This document shows positions 25,556 through 37,252 of a stretch of DNA of 64,000 nucleotides, piece by piece (within the stretch, counting starts at the first letter, position 1; each line of letters begins with the position of its first letter). The notes below the pieces were generated by a model that worked only from the letters and a program-made list of their open reading frames with translations, searched no databases and was not told the DNA's origin. The DNA comes from Calycina herbarum (lineage: Eukaryota > Ascomycota > Leotiomycetes > Helotiales > Pezizellaceae). Position numbers and translations under genes: made by a program. Location: the NCBI GenBank assembly GCA_001414485.1, contig LLEY01000069.1:186001-250000 (forward strand). The letters run 5' to 3'.

Positions 25556-27355
25556 GACTCTTAGAAAACGTAGCTATAAGGATTTTTCTCTAGATAGAAT
25601 ACGCTTACTTATAGAGTAAGTTTATAGTTTTAGAATTTATAGAATAGCTTTATATAGCGTTCTATAACCCTTAACTATAGTAAAAAGCACTTAGCTAGAT
25701 TAACTAAATAAAGTAAAGCTAATAGCTTTTTAGCGAATTCTTTAATAAATTTAATCAGCTAATCTTAGAAGCTTCTAGCTAAGAATAAGACGACGTGATT
25801 AAAAAGAGCTACTTAAAAGCTACTTTTAGTATAAAGCTAATTACTACGACTATTTGTATTTAAGAAGATAGTACCTATAATAGATACTATAGATAATTAT
25901 AAATAATTACTAATTAGCTAAACGAAGTTACTAAACTTATAGCTTAGTAAATAAAGAAACTATAAACGACTTTGTCTAGAGCCGAAGCTACGTAGAATTA
26001 AGCTATATATAAATTAAAAGATAGTTTCTTATATAATATAATAGACTAGGAACTAACTATAGTAGTTGCCTCTACTTAACTAAAGAAACTATAATACAGC
26101 TTAGATAAAGTCTTTACTAAAAGAAGAAGCCTAGGCCTCTGCTTAAGATATAAACTTAAGAGACACCAAGTCTAGGATTATAAGACAAAGATAAAGTAGG
26201 TAATAAAGAAAGCGTTACTTAAACGAATAAAGAAAGTCTAGGTAGCTTCTATCTAGAAAGAAGACGAAGACGTTAAAAGAAGAGACGTAAAAGGAAAAGA
26301 AAGGATTATAGAGGTCTCTAACTCTAACTCTAATAATTTAGGAAAAGAATAGCTTCTAGTAAAAGACGCTATTAGAAGTAGAAGAAGGTTTTAAAGAAAG
26401 TAGTAGAAGAATAGATTAAGTTCTAAGAGAAGTTAATAGATAATTCTCTGTTTTTAGTTTCTATATTAGTTAATAAAGAATATTTTATAAAGACTCTTCT
26501 TAACTCTAGATATTTATTATATAGACTTATTAGCTCCTTCTTTACTATCTAGAATAACCTTTAATATATTTCTATCTTCTCTCGAGAGCTCTCTAGCTTT
26601 AATACCTCTTTAGATAATATAGTAATAGAAGTCGCCGCTATCTCTTTAGATATCGACGGATACTATAAAGCTAGGTTATTTCTCTACGTTGTTCCTTACT
26701 TAGAGTTATATAATATAATTCTAGGACTTCCTTAGATTATTAAATAAGATACTTAAATTAATAGTCTTACTTCTAAATACCTTATCTTCTTAATAAATAC
26801 ACTTATATAAAATTAAGCTGAAATTCTAGAAGTAAGTAGCTCGAATTCTATCGATTACTAGTCTATCTCTATTAAGGCTTTTTAGATAATAATAAATAAG
26901 TCTTACTAAAATATACAAGTATTCTTAGCTAGCTTATAAGATATTACTAAGGCTCTTAAGAAGATAAAGAAGACGAAAACAGATTTTTAAACGAAGCTAC
27001 TACTATAATTCTAAGATTATCTTAGCGTCTTTAGCTTAAAAGACTTAGATAAAGTACCTCCTTTATAAGACGATAGAATAAACTACTAGATTAAACTTAT
27101 AAAAGAAGATAGAAAGAAAGCTATAGTCTCTTAGAAGCTGCTTTATAATATATCTTATAATAAACTTCTTATCTTCTAAAGAACTCTTATAGAGTATATA
27201 GATAAAGACTAGATTTAAGTTAGTAACTCTTCTGCTACTACTCTTATACTCTTTATATAAAAGCTAGGAGGAGGTTTATAGTTCTATGTCGATTACTATA
27301 CTTTAAATAAAGTTATATAAAAGGACTAGTATATACTTCTCTTAATCTACGAAAC
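25556..27355 (+). pseudogene. R4 gag C-terminus, protease and start of reverse transcriptase
   Basis: Continues R4 gag from 18391 across the R5 insertion. About 25,560-26,440 is gag. Near 26,500 the reading LLNSRYLLYRLIS corresponds to the LIDSGCLCYGLIS-type aspartic-protease motif of fungal Ty3 elements. Near 27,240-27,355 the reading KLGGGLQFYVDYYTLNKV is the start of reverse transcriptase (relatives: KPGGGLRFCVDYRALNK). It breaks at 27355 in an IYET motif and resumes at 37253 with the next residues. RIP stops occur throughout. Confidence 0.8.
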
Positions 27356-27538
27356 TGTGACAGTCCTAGTCACATACGACTGGATCACGTGCCGAGGTTC
27401 TACCGAAGTCTCGCTTAGTGTATATAAATAGAGACAGAGCGTACTAACTCTCCTCTTCTCTCTTTAGTTTAGTTTTCTTCGAATACAGGTACTATTCTAC
27501 AAGCATCTCTTTTGGTGCATTTGTAGAGGGCCGTCACA
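27356..27538 (+). repeat. R6 5' LTR (183 bp, almost free of RIP)
   Basis: Begins TGTGACAGTCCTAGTCACA and ends GAGGGCCGTCACA. It has a TATA-like TATATAAATAG and a CACGTG at 27386-27391. Nearly all differences from the 3' LTR are CA/TG here against TA there. Confidence 0.93.
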
Positions 27539-27780
27539 CTAAAACTAAACTTACACTCTCGCCTAGGAAGGCATACGAATATCCTAAAACAGACAACGCC
27601 GTTTACGAACGAAAGCACACACATTCACCTTATAGCAAATCCCTTCGCACGCGGTAACAAGTTACGACGCTCCTCCCTTAGCCAGCTCGATAAGCTATTG
27701 GACGAAGAGCCTTTACCTTTATCCTTGCCACCTACTATTAACACCAGCTCTCGAAAGACCAAGACCTCTTCCTGAGCTAT

Positions 27781-28378
27781 GGCACCACCACCTCTTTCTA
27801 CTGGCAAGGCTACTGCTAGCTCTTCTGTAGCAGCAACTGAGTCACCTTCTTCCCTTTCCGTCGATGATGCCTTACGATAAATCCTTCAGACGATAACTAC
27901 TCTCACGGATAAGATCTACCACCTTGAAGTCAATGCTGGATCCGGATCCACCCCTTAAGCAGCAGAAATGCACGTACGCCGTGAATACATCCCTGCAGAG
28001 CTAAAAGCTGAAAAGGTTGCCTAATCCACTCCTGCTGCCCAGTCTTCTAAGAAGACCAGTAGAGTAGAGAATCCACGTACGTTTACGATGGAAGACGACC
28101 AGATCACGTACGACACCTGGGAGACTGAAATTATGGCAAAGCTACATATTAATACCGAATACTTCGAATCTGAGGAGGCAAAGATAAACCTGGTATACCG
28201 CGCCACTGCTGGCCAAGCACGTGATTATATTCACCCAAAATACAAGTTCGATACTGACGACCGATTCACCACTTACAACGAAATGCTGGCTTATAAGCAG
28301 ATATTAAGAAATGCGAATTTGACGTCGAGAAGACAAAATACCTTGGCTTTATTATCGGGACTGACGGTATTGAAGTAG
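27781..28378 (+). pseudogene. R6 gag N-terminal part, fused by deletion to reverse transcriptase
   Basis: Starts at ATG 27781 (MAPPPLSTGKATASSS). Few RIP stops occur: one TAA near 27880, one near 27958, one near 28023. From 28088 a 96-codon open frame reads as gag capsid (MEDDQITYDTWETEIMAKL..). At about 28,320 the sequence jumps, in another frame, to a reverse-transcriptase thumb motif (KYLGFIIGTDGIEVD). The matrix/zinc-knuckle end of gag, the protease and most of reverse transcriptase are missing. This fixes an internal deletion, probably older than the RIP. Confidence 0.75.
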
Positions 28379-28865
28379 ATCTAGAAAAAGTTGCAATAGT
28401 CCAGAATTGACAAGCACTAGATATAGTGAAAGGCGTCTAGAGCTTCCTAGGCTTTTATAACTTCTACTAGAGGTTTATACGGAATTACGGAATTATTAAA
28501 AAACCACTTACACGCCTTACAAAGGACAACGTACCCTTTAACTTCGACAAAAGCTGCTAGATCGCTTTTAAGCAGCTGAAAGAATACCTTACAACGGCAC
28601 TAGTCCTTTGCTACTACTCTCTAGAGCTTCTTACGATGATTGAGATAGACGCCTTAGACGGGATAATCGCTAGGATACTATAATAATAGTAAGCAGACGG
28701 TGAATAGTACCTAGTAGCTTACTTTAGTAAGGTTATATCCTTAGCTAAGTATAATTATAAGATTCATGATAAAGAGATACATATAATCGTACGCTCGCTT
28801 ATAGAATAGAGACCGGAATTACAAAGTATATACGAGAAAGTTTGTATTTATACTAACTATAAAGC
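28330..28865 (+). pseudogene. R6 reverse-transcriptase thumb and RNase H start
   Basis: Reads KTKYLGFIIGTDGIEVDLEK, then a thumb/connection segment with SFLGFYNFYQRFI and TRLTKDNVPF, then IEIDALDG of the RNase H active site and AYFSKV. It is moderately RIP-mutated. It is interrupted at 28865 by R7 and resumes at 34980. Confidence 0.8.
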
Positions 28866-29014
28866 TGTCGGTATAATCAGAGTAAATAGCACTCCACGTG
28901 ACCTTCTCGCTTAAGGTCTATTTAAGTAGACAGAGCAGCTAACTTTGCTCTGTATACACGAACGATAATATACTCTTTTTACATCATGCTATTGGCCACC
29001 AAGTCATACCAACA
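28866..29014 (+). repeat. R7 5' LTR (149 bp, weak RIP)
   Basis: Starts TGTCGGTATAATCAG and ends CATACCAACA. CACGTG at 28895-28900. Keeps many CA/TG sites lost in the 3' copy. Confidence 0.92.
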
Positions 29015-29149
29015 CTGATCAGTGTCGCGCGCGCAGATCAGAAAAACTGGCTATACGTATCGCGGTTCTCGGAATCGTAAGCTTACGTACAGTTACGTAG
29101 TTGTGCAAAGTAGACTCCTCTCCGAGAGAGACTCCTTCTACTGGTTACA

Positions 29150-29400
29150 CCCCCGACAATACCACTGCAAACTCTTGGACTTGCAGTACAGTTACAACAA
29201 CCTTGCAACCTCTCCGAATTGCAACACCCTTACGACCTTGCAAACTCTTCGACTTGCAATACCACCCTACTTCTACTGCAAACTCTAGGACTTGCAGTAC
29301 AACAGCAACAACAACAACAACCTTACAACCTCTCCGAATTACAATACAACCTTACAGCCTTGCAACCTCTTCGACTTGCAATACCACCCTACTTGCAACC
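29150..29400. repeat. Degenerate repeats in the R7 leader
   Basis: Repeated variants of a block containing TTGCAACCTCTYCGACTTGCAATACC and CCACCCTACT, with a short CAA run (29300-29320). It lies between the 5' LTR and gag. Open frames here (29022-29544) are low complexity and follow the repeat rather than a protein. Confidence 0.75.
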
Positions 29401-29417
29401 GCTCTTAGAAAGAGCGG
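29399..29417. other. Perfect short hairpin in the R7 leader
   Basis: CCGCTCTT-AGA-AAGAGCGG, an 8-bp perfect stem with a 3-base loop, lies between the two repeat sets. An RNA structure in the genomic transcript (packaging or translation control) is possible but unproven. Confidence 0.6.
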
Positions 29418-29433
29418 CTATTGTGCAAAGACA

Positions 29434-29576
29434 ATTCACCCGATTTTGGTAACTCACAAAAGCACCAAAACAACAAGACAAATTCACCCGATTTTGGTGA
29501 CTTACAAAAGCACTAAAACAACAAGACAATTCACCCGGTTTTAGTGACTCACAAGCACTAAAAACAACACACGTCT
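29434..29576. repeat. Three tandem 47-48-bp units in the R7 leader
   Basis: Units start at 29434, 29482 and 29529 with ATTCACCCG. Each contains TTTTGGTR followed about 12 bp later by CACCAAAA or its RIP variant, so each unit can fold into its own hairpin. They lie just upstream of the gag ATG at 29611. Confidence 0.85.
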
Positions 29577-29610
29577 ATTCACCTAACAATACCAGAACCC
29601 CCTCGATACC

Positions 29611-31240
29611 ATGGCACCACCACCATAGTGGGTTGAAGATAAGGAGGCCACGGCTTATATAAGCATAAAGTTAGAGGAATACGATGTTGATGGAATGGAC
29701 GACGATTATCTATGGGAGGTATATCTTATAGACTTTGACGAATGGCCTGAAGCTAAGTTCGTAAACATAGGAAGAAACACCCTTATCAAGATGTGTAAGC
29801 TACTACGTAATAGAGGCGTGTGGGTAGAGACGGATGGACATAAGGCGATTATGTTAAAAGCACTCTATAATACGTCTCGAGAACTTGCAAAGCCTAAATG
29901 GCCGATCCAGGAATTAAGAGATCAAGTATACAAGTCGCAAACTCAATCACGAGAGATGGCTACGAGATACAAGTATATTGAAGAACACCCTTACCGATTC
30001 CCTAAGCTTCTTCTAGGATACCAGAACCCTTCCAACGCCTTTGTGAACAATGCAGCAGTTGCAGCTAATATTCCTATCCCTGTAACACTACCAGTAGCTT
30101 TTGTAACCCAGAACGCTCTTGTAAATCCACCAGCAGCTTTTGTAACCCGAAACGCTCTTGCAGATCTACCAGCAACTTTTGCAACCTAGAATGCTATTAC
30201 AAACCAGCCGGCGGCTCTTACAACCTACAACCAAACTAGCTATCCTAGCAACCAGAATAGCTAGATAGGCAACCCTGCTTTTGCACTTAGTAACCTTATA
30301 AAGTCATACTCGGGCGAACAAAAGTATAGTAGTAAGGGAGACAACTTCAAGCTTAAGTCAAGAATATTCAAGGATATATATAATCGTTATAGTATATCAC
30401 CTTTGGTATATAATCTTGCTTTCCCGATTATACTTAAGAGTTAGGTATCAAACCACTTTTACACTAGTGTCTTTAAGGAAGGAACTAATTAGTTATACGA
30501 CGATCTTTCTACTACTATCTAGTTATATTTTAAGGATAAGCTATACTCTAGAGGTTAATCCTCCGAGTAGAATCGTATTACATTCTTATATACGAAGACT
30601 AAGCTGGAATATTCAGAAAAGACTCCTAGCTAGTACTTTGAGTATATACTATCTAAATTAGAAGAACTACGCTATAGACTTCCTAAGGATATATAAAGCG
30701 ATAGATAATTAGCTAATAAGCTACTTATTATATACGAGGAAGTACTAGAATACCGAAGTATATACTCGACCTTACTATAAAACTCGTTACTTCAAAGCAC
30801 GATTACTCTTTTAAGAAGCTCTATTCGCAATTACAAAGTAAGCTACGACGTCTTAAATACCGAAACTTTAATAACCGATCGTTACTTCTACAAGTACAAC
30901 AATTCTAGTAACTCTTATAACCACTACTAGTACAAATCTAGAAAGAATAATAAGTATTATATATATAGAAAAGAAGGCCACCGATCCTAGAACTATACTT
31001 AAGAAGAGTAGGATCGTTACTTTGCTAAATAGTAAAAGAGTAATAGAGGCAGCTTCTGTAGAAAAGACAGTAGATTTATTAAAAAGATCTACTATACTTA
31101 TATCGCTACTATCGAACGTACAGAAGAGGAAGATATATCTGAAACACTCTAGACGATTATAATAGATTATAAAAGTGATTCTAATAGTGAAGTTATCTAC
31201 TACTTAATTACTTCTATTAGATATATCGACAATTTAAGCG
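29611..31240 (+). pseudogene. R7 gag (RIP-decayed, partly open)
   Basis: The ATG at 29611 gives MAPPP then a TAG (from CAG). From 29695 a 164-codon stretch is open, ending at 30189, with a gag-like helical region (YLIDFDEWPEAKFVNIGR..) and short imperfect Ala/Leu/Pro-rich repeats. After 30190 stops accumulate. About 30,930-31,010 resembles a decayed zinc knuckle. Confidence 0.72.
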
Positions 31241-31249
31241 CTTAGACTC

Positions 31250-34200
31250 TTATAGCTAGTCTAATAAACTTGGTATAAGATTATACTTTCAGTGGATTTA
31301 TTCTACTACTAATTCTAGACGCTATATCTTATAAGTTTACAGAAGAGGTATTTACGTCTACTACTAAGAAGTACGTATAAGACTACTTCTTTAGAGTTAT
31401 AATTAATACCGGCGTAGAAGGAAAGTCGAGCGTAGAATACGATTAATACTTAGCGTATACTAAACACGTCTAAAATATCTCTATCGACGAAAATATAAAA
31501 GGCTAGATTAGTATATAATTTAGTAAAGGCTATATATCCTCTCTAGGATCGATTACGATTAGTATACTAATCGGCTATACGGAATTCTATATTATATATT
31601 TAGATATACTATTTATTATATATATTAATAATACAGACCGTTTATACGTCTCGCTTAATAATCTCTAGAACGTCCTTGTTTAGAAAGACGGAAGGGATTA
31701 GAAAGTAGAACGTTTTAGAATTATACGACGATTTAGACACCTCTTTCTACTCTAGAATAAGGCTATATATAACCTTATATAAGAATCCTTATATTATCTT
31801 ATAGATGTTAATATTAGACGCCTCTATAAGCGCTTTAGTTATCTATCTATACTATGCTTATAGCGTATACTAGAGTGTACTAGTTATAACGTCGAGTAAG
31901 GTATTCTATAACAACTTACTAAATACTATAAGTATTACTAAAAGCACGGAAAGTCACCTAGTCGATTTAAATTTACACTTTATAATAATATTAAGTTTAA
32001 TTATAATATAATTATAGATGTCTTCTTTTTAGAAGAAAAGCTAGTATTATATATTATAGATTAAAGAACTTAATATTAATCTAGAGACTTTCTACTAGAT
32101 ATAAGTATAAAGAGTACCTAGGAGATCTTTCAAAAGTACTAGATTAATACTTATCTAGGACCTTCTAATTATATTACTATAGACGCTACGAAGAACTTTA
32201 TTATAAAGGAATTCAAGAGATATATAAATTCGATAGGAATTAAAGTTAAAACTATACTAGTCGAGGTATATAATTCTATTAGAATAGTAGAATAATACTA
32301 TAGACCGATTCGCTGTATTTACTTAATTATCTAGGAATAATAACCTAGTCTTATAAAGGCCTCCGCTCTCTAAATAGCTTTTGAAGCTATTAACGATATA
32401 GTAGAATCTAATAGTTTAGTACCTACTTTACTTATATATAACGCTTATCCTAGAATAGCTAAAAGTAATACTTTCTTACGATTAATATCTTAGAGATCCG
32501 AGACCTATATAAAGGCTACTAAAGAAATATATAAAATACTTATAAAGCGTTAAATTATAGATACTCTTAATACCTAGAAGAGTCTATTATCTAGTAGAAT
32601 TAAGGACTTACTACTAAATACTAATATACTTGTCTAGCGTAAGTATTAAAAATCCTAGACCGGTCTCTTATTATAAGAAATCGAAAATAAAGACTATATC
32701 GTATTACTACTAAGTAGTTCTATAAGATTTAGATCTATATTAGTAAAGCTATACTTCGAAGAAATCTTTAAAAACTCTAGAACAGCACCGGTAGTTAGAG
32801 AGATTTCTAGAACGGCACTGTCGTTCGAGATAATACTATAATCTTATAGAGATAGAATAGATAATAGAACTAAGTCTTAAGAGGAGCCTTAATCTCGCTT
32901 ATAAACTCGATACTAACTTTACTAGACATAGGTATAATAAGATAACCTTACTAATCCTCTAGAATCGATAATAGAACTAGTCTAGAAGCGTAGACAAGGA
33001 AGACTACAAAAGCACCTAAGACTACTAAATAGGCCTTTCGAGATCTTATTCTAAGAGATAGATGCTTTTATTAATAATACTAAGGACTACGTTACTATCG
33101 AAGATATCGAGACTTTCCTTTCGTCTATTAAGGAAGAATATAATATTAAAGTATTTATAGCTACTAATAGTATAATATACGTAGAATTACACTAGAAGGA
33201 AGTTAGTAGATTAACTAATCAAGGCGTCTTTAAGATCGTTACCTAGAATAATCTACCTTCTAACGCTAGAATCTTTAGATTATATTTTATAAATAATATT
33301 AAATTTAAGAGTATAGTACTTACTTTTACAAAGTTAAGACTAGTTATCTAAGTATATAATAATAATAGAAAGCCCTTAGTCCTTACCTAAGCCTCTATAA
33401 TCTAAAGAGTAAGCTAAAGAATTATTCTTATACTTATAGTAGTATATCTGGATTTACAAGTTTATATTCAGAATATTACATAAGTATATACCTAGTTATT
33501 TATAGAACTAAATCGAAAGTTCTTCGTACGCCTACTAAAAGAATACTCTTAATAGGAGAATATATTTTTTAAAGTAATTAAGCTATTATATAGTATTCTA
33601 GAGACTAGAAACTACTGGTTTATAACGTACTATAAATACTATACTACGAAGCTTATAATAGAATAATCTACTTTCGACCTCTGTCTTTTATATACTAAAC
33701 GATTAGACTTTTTAAAGTAGTAGGACTTTAAACTAATAATACTCTTATACTTATAAACGATGCTTTTATAGCTAAGAAAGAAAGTGCTATTAAGTAAGCT
33801 AGATTTATATTAAAGAATAGATAAGAACTTACTATTACCTATCTAATCTAGTTTAATAAAGAGCTAATTAGTAAGTATACGAATAGCTTATTTACACTTA
33901 CCTAGGATTATATAAAGTATTTAAAATTAGTATAAAAGATACTAGCGGAGATATCTAATACTAAAGGCACTTCTTATATAGTATCTACTAAGGATTAATA
34001 TATTACTTAGCGTACTCGTAGAGTATATTTAGTAACAGTGTCCTAGCTAGAAGTAGTATTCGATTTATTATATACTACTTAGATAACCGATCTATAAGAA
34101 GTCGATATTAGCTTTCTTAATAAGCGAATTCAATAGCAAATCGACAATACTATAAGAGAGCTTAAATACGTTAAATTAGACTAAAGCTCGCTTAAATTAT

Positions 34201-34790
34201 ACGCTTTTATAGATAGCTCTTTTATAAATAATAAGAACTTATTATTATAAATTAGATACGTTATAGTACTTATAAACAAGAACGATAATACTAATATTTT
34301 ATATTAGTCTTCTACTAGGTATAAAAGAGTTACTCGCAGCGTTTTAGCCTTAGAACTATATATAATAAGCTTCGGATTTAATACTACCGCTTCTGTTAAA
34401 TTAACTCTAGAAAGTATCTTAGGCTTTAAAGTCTCGCTTATTATATATACCGATTCGAAGTCTATTTACGAATATATAGCTAAATTAGACACTACTAAGA
34501 AGAAGCGCTTAATAATTAACGTTATATACTTACGAGAAGTATATAAGTTAAGAGAGATCGACGAAATTAAGTAGATCGATAGTAAGAGTAATCTAGTAGA
34601 TATTATAACTAAGAAGGATTATTATAACGCTCTATAAAAGCTAATCGATACTAGTAAGCTAGATATTAAGCTTATAGAATAGGTAGAACGGAATAAGAGA
34701 TAATAAGACCTCTAAATAGAACGCTCTTATTAGTCGAGGATATAGAATAGAGAGTTATAATTAGCTAGACGAGATAAGAGATTTTAATAA
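31250..34790 (+). pseudogene. R7 pol: protease, integrase, reverse transcriptase, RNase H
   Basis: With TAA and TAG as former Gln or Trp, the frame shows an aspartic-protease-like TGAEG block as TGVEG (about 31,410), an integrase-like region (about 31,900-32,350), a copia reverse transcriptase (about 33,060-33,900), and RNase H at the C-terminus (about 34,190-34,620) with readable IYTDSKSIYEY and DIITKKD. The order integrase, reverse transcriptase, RNase H is diagnostic for Ty1/copia. RIP is strong, so it is inactive. Confidence 0.8.
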
Positions 34791-34830
34791 TTTTTAGGTA
34801 GTAACTTCTACCGTTTTAAAGAAGTGCTAG

Positions 34831-34979
34831 TGTCGGTAAAATCAGAGTGAATAGCACTCCACGTGACCTTCTCGCTTAAGGTCTATTTAAGTAGACAGAG
34901 TAGCTAACTTTACTCTATATATACGAACGATAATATACTCTTTTTATATTATACTATTAGCTACTACGTTATACTAATA
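34831..34979 (+). repeat. R7 3' LTR (149 bp)
   Basis: Same length as the 5' LTR with extra CA to TA and TG to TA changes, but CACGTG (34860-34865) is retained. Confidence 0.92.
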
Positions 34980-34984
34980 AAAGC

Positions 34985-36716
34985 ACTTAAGTATTTTATA
35001 ATAATAAAGCAGCTTACTATATATTAAGCTAGATAGGCTAAAGCTTTAGCTAAATACTACTTTATAGTAATATACTATTCTAGAAAAGAGAATAGAAAGA
35101 CGGACGCTTTTATATAAAAAACAGACGAGTTATAGACTTAGAAGAAGCTGAAAGAATAATACTAGACCTATATACTCTTAACAAAAGAACAAGTTAATAT
35201 AGAAGTACTTAAAGACTTTAGAGTCGAAATAAGCTCTATTACACTAGCTCTAGTCGACGACGATTACTTCTAAGAGTCTCTTATACTTTTTAAACGAATC
35301 TATAAAGTAAATAAGAATACTAAGACACTTTAAGCTTTATAATTATAGGCTAAGAACGACGAAGACTCTCTATACGTCTTAGAGAAAGATCTACTACTTT
35401 ATTAAAACTGTTTAATAGTACTAGATATTAATACTTTATAAATAGACCTAATCTATAAAGTATATAACTAAGTATTACTAGTCTACTCTAGACGAGACAA
35501 GGCCTACTAGATCCTTTACTTAAGATATATCTAGCGAAATATAAAGTCTAATATTATATAATACGTATATAACTGTTATAAATATCAAAGAGCGAATATA
35601 CTAAGAGATAAGACCCCTGGTTATCTATACCTACTTCTAGCTCTATTACGTATATAGTAACACGTGGTAATAGACTTTAAATCCTTTCTAGCTAATAAGT
35701 ATAGCTTTAATAACGTATTCGTAGTTATTAACCGATTATCTAAATAATCTATCTCTATTCTATACTAAAAGGAAGTAACGGCTAAGTAGATAGCTAGGCT
35801 ATACTTATAACACGTATTATAATATCATAGAATCCTAGAGAGTATTATCTCTAATAGAGGCCCTTAGTTTATCTCTGCCTTCTAGCGAGAATTTATATAA
35901 ATCCTTAGCGTCTGACTTCGACTTTCGACTATAAATCACGTCTAAACAGACGGATAAACTAAAATTATAAACTAGTACCTAGATTAGCGCTTACGGCTAT
36001 ACGTAAATTACTACTAGAATAATTAGTTAGAGCTACTTCTAATAATAGACCACGCTTAGCTTATACTATCTTATAGTACTATTAGAATATCTCTATTCGA
36101 ATTATAAAAGAGCTACTTACTAAGAACGTCTTTTAACTAGTATATGTCTAAACCCTCGACTATATAAGAGAGGCTATTATAAGAAGAAGCTATAACAGTT
36201 ATAAAAACTCTTTAAGAAGTACTAGACGTCGGCTAAGCGAATATAGTAAAAGCTTAAGAAAAGAAAGAATAGAACGTAAATAGACATAGACGAGAAGTAG
36301 ACTTTAGAGTCGGCGATATAGTTTTTATTACTATAAAGGACTAGAATACGTAATAACCTAGCTAGAAGTTAGACTACTAGATAGCTAGACCTTTTAAGAT
36401 TCTTAAGAAAGTTAGCTCTGCTTTTAGACTCTAGTTACTATCCTCTATTAGAGTCTATTCTATCTTTGTACTAGAGAAGTTATATAAAGCCTTAGACGAT
36501 CCTCTATCTAGATAAGTAAGTATACTACCTCTACCGATTATCGTCGACAAAGAAGAAGAATAGAAGGTTAAGAAAGTACTTATAAGTAAGACGCGATAGA
36601 AGTCTCTTTACTACCGATTAAAGTAGAAGAGCTATAACGAGGACCTTAACTAGTACCTAGCTCGCTACGTAGCCTACTCGCTATATATATTAAAGGAATT
36701 CTATTTAGCGAATCTA
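34985..36716 (+). pseudogene. R6 RNase H end, integrase and chromodomain (RIP-decayed)
   Basis: Continues R6 pol from 28865. Readable landmarks are the integrase core with VVINRLSKQ (relatives VVVDRLSK) and SNRGPQFIS (SDRGPQFIS) near 35,730-35,880, HVQTDGQT near 35,940, and a C-terminal chromodomain-like region (about 36,560-36,710) with KSYNEDLNQYLA and FYLANLTA. It belongs to the fungal Ty3 clade in which integrase ends with an HLANPTRPGPP-like tail. Numerous RIP stops. Confidence 0.8.
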
Positions 36717-36721
36717 ACAGC

Positions 36722-36918
36722 TGTGACAGACGTGCTTCAGTAGACAAAGGCAGAACAAACAACACTCTATTCTTAGGACAAAAGACGAGGAGAGCAGAAG
36801 AGCTCGAGAGAACCGGGAACTAAATACAAGTCTTGCAACGCTAGTGCGTACGCTAGTACTAGCGTGCATCTAAGCGAACATGTGACATCCAGCAGCCCTC
36901 GTGACTATAACCGTCACA
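36722..36918 (-). repeat. Solo LTR of the R3 family inside R6
   Basis: A 197-bp sequence flanked by ACAGC on both sides (36717-36721 and 36919-36923). Reads TGTGACAGACGTGCTTC... on the plus strand and is the reverse complement of the R3 LTR. It is only lightly RIP-mutated, unlike the surrounding pol. Confidence 0.9.
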
Positions 36919-37069
36919 ACAGCTAACGAGCCTCTAAAGGCTCTTCCTTTGTAGCTAGAGACGTACGAGGTAGAAAGAGATAATTATAACGAATTAGAGA
37001 GTAACAACTCTATAGCTACGAAAGACAAAGCAGCTTAGTTAGAGAGGGCCCGGTTAAAGTAGAGAGTGA

Positions 37070-37252
37070 TATAACAGTCCTAGTTATATACGACTGGATC
37101 ACGTACCGAGGTTCTACCGAAGTCTCGCTTAGTATATATAAATAGAGACAGAGCGTACTAACTCTTGTCTTCTCTCTTTAGTTTAGTTTTCTTCGAATAT
37201 AGATACTATTCTATAAGTATCTCTTTTAGTATATTTATAGACAGCTGTTATA
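37070..37252 (+). repeat. R6 3' LTR (183 bp, strong RIP)
   Basis: Same length as 27356-27538. About a dozen CA to TA or TG to TA changes separate it from the 5' LTR; CACGTG has become CACGTA. A purine-rich tract lies just upstream. Confidence 0.92.

Larger units (their letters stand above)
28866..34979 (+). mobile_element. R7, complete Ty1/copia retrotransposon nested in R6
   Basis: A 6,114-bp element with 149-bp LTRs (28866-29014 and 34831-34979) and TSD AAAGC (28861-28865 and 34980-34984). RNase H lies at the very end of pol, after reverse transcriptase, as in Ty1/copia. The leader has two sets of tandem repeats and a hairpin. The first about 1.4 kb is nearly RIP-free, and RIP load rises after about 30,200. 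Confidence 0.92.
27356..37252 (+). mobile_element. R6, internally deleted Ty3/gypsy element nested in R4 pol
   Basis: 183-bp LTRs (27356-27538 and 37070-37252) with TSD GAAAC on the left (27351-27355) and GAAAT, its RIP form, on the right (37253-37257). Removing nested R7 (TSD AAAGC) and the solo LTR at 36722 leaves about 3.6 kb, too short for a full Ty3 element. A gag fragment runs directly into the end of reverse transcriptase. The left 1.5 kb is much less RIP-mutated than the rest. Confidence 0.9.

Noticed and set aside
27625..27807. 60-codon minus-strand open frame
   Set aside because: Antisense to the R6 leader and gag start, with no family features.
29022..29544. Three overlapping open frames of 77-147 codons in the R7 leader
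   Set aside because: They translate tandem repeats and upstream leader sequence; all are low complexity and contradict each other by frame.
30416..30661. 81-codon plus-strand open frame
   Set aside because: It lies inside R7 gag in a shifted frame; chance opening in RIP-mutated DNA.
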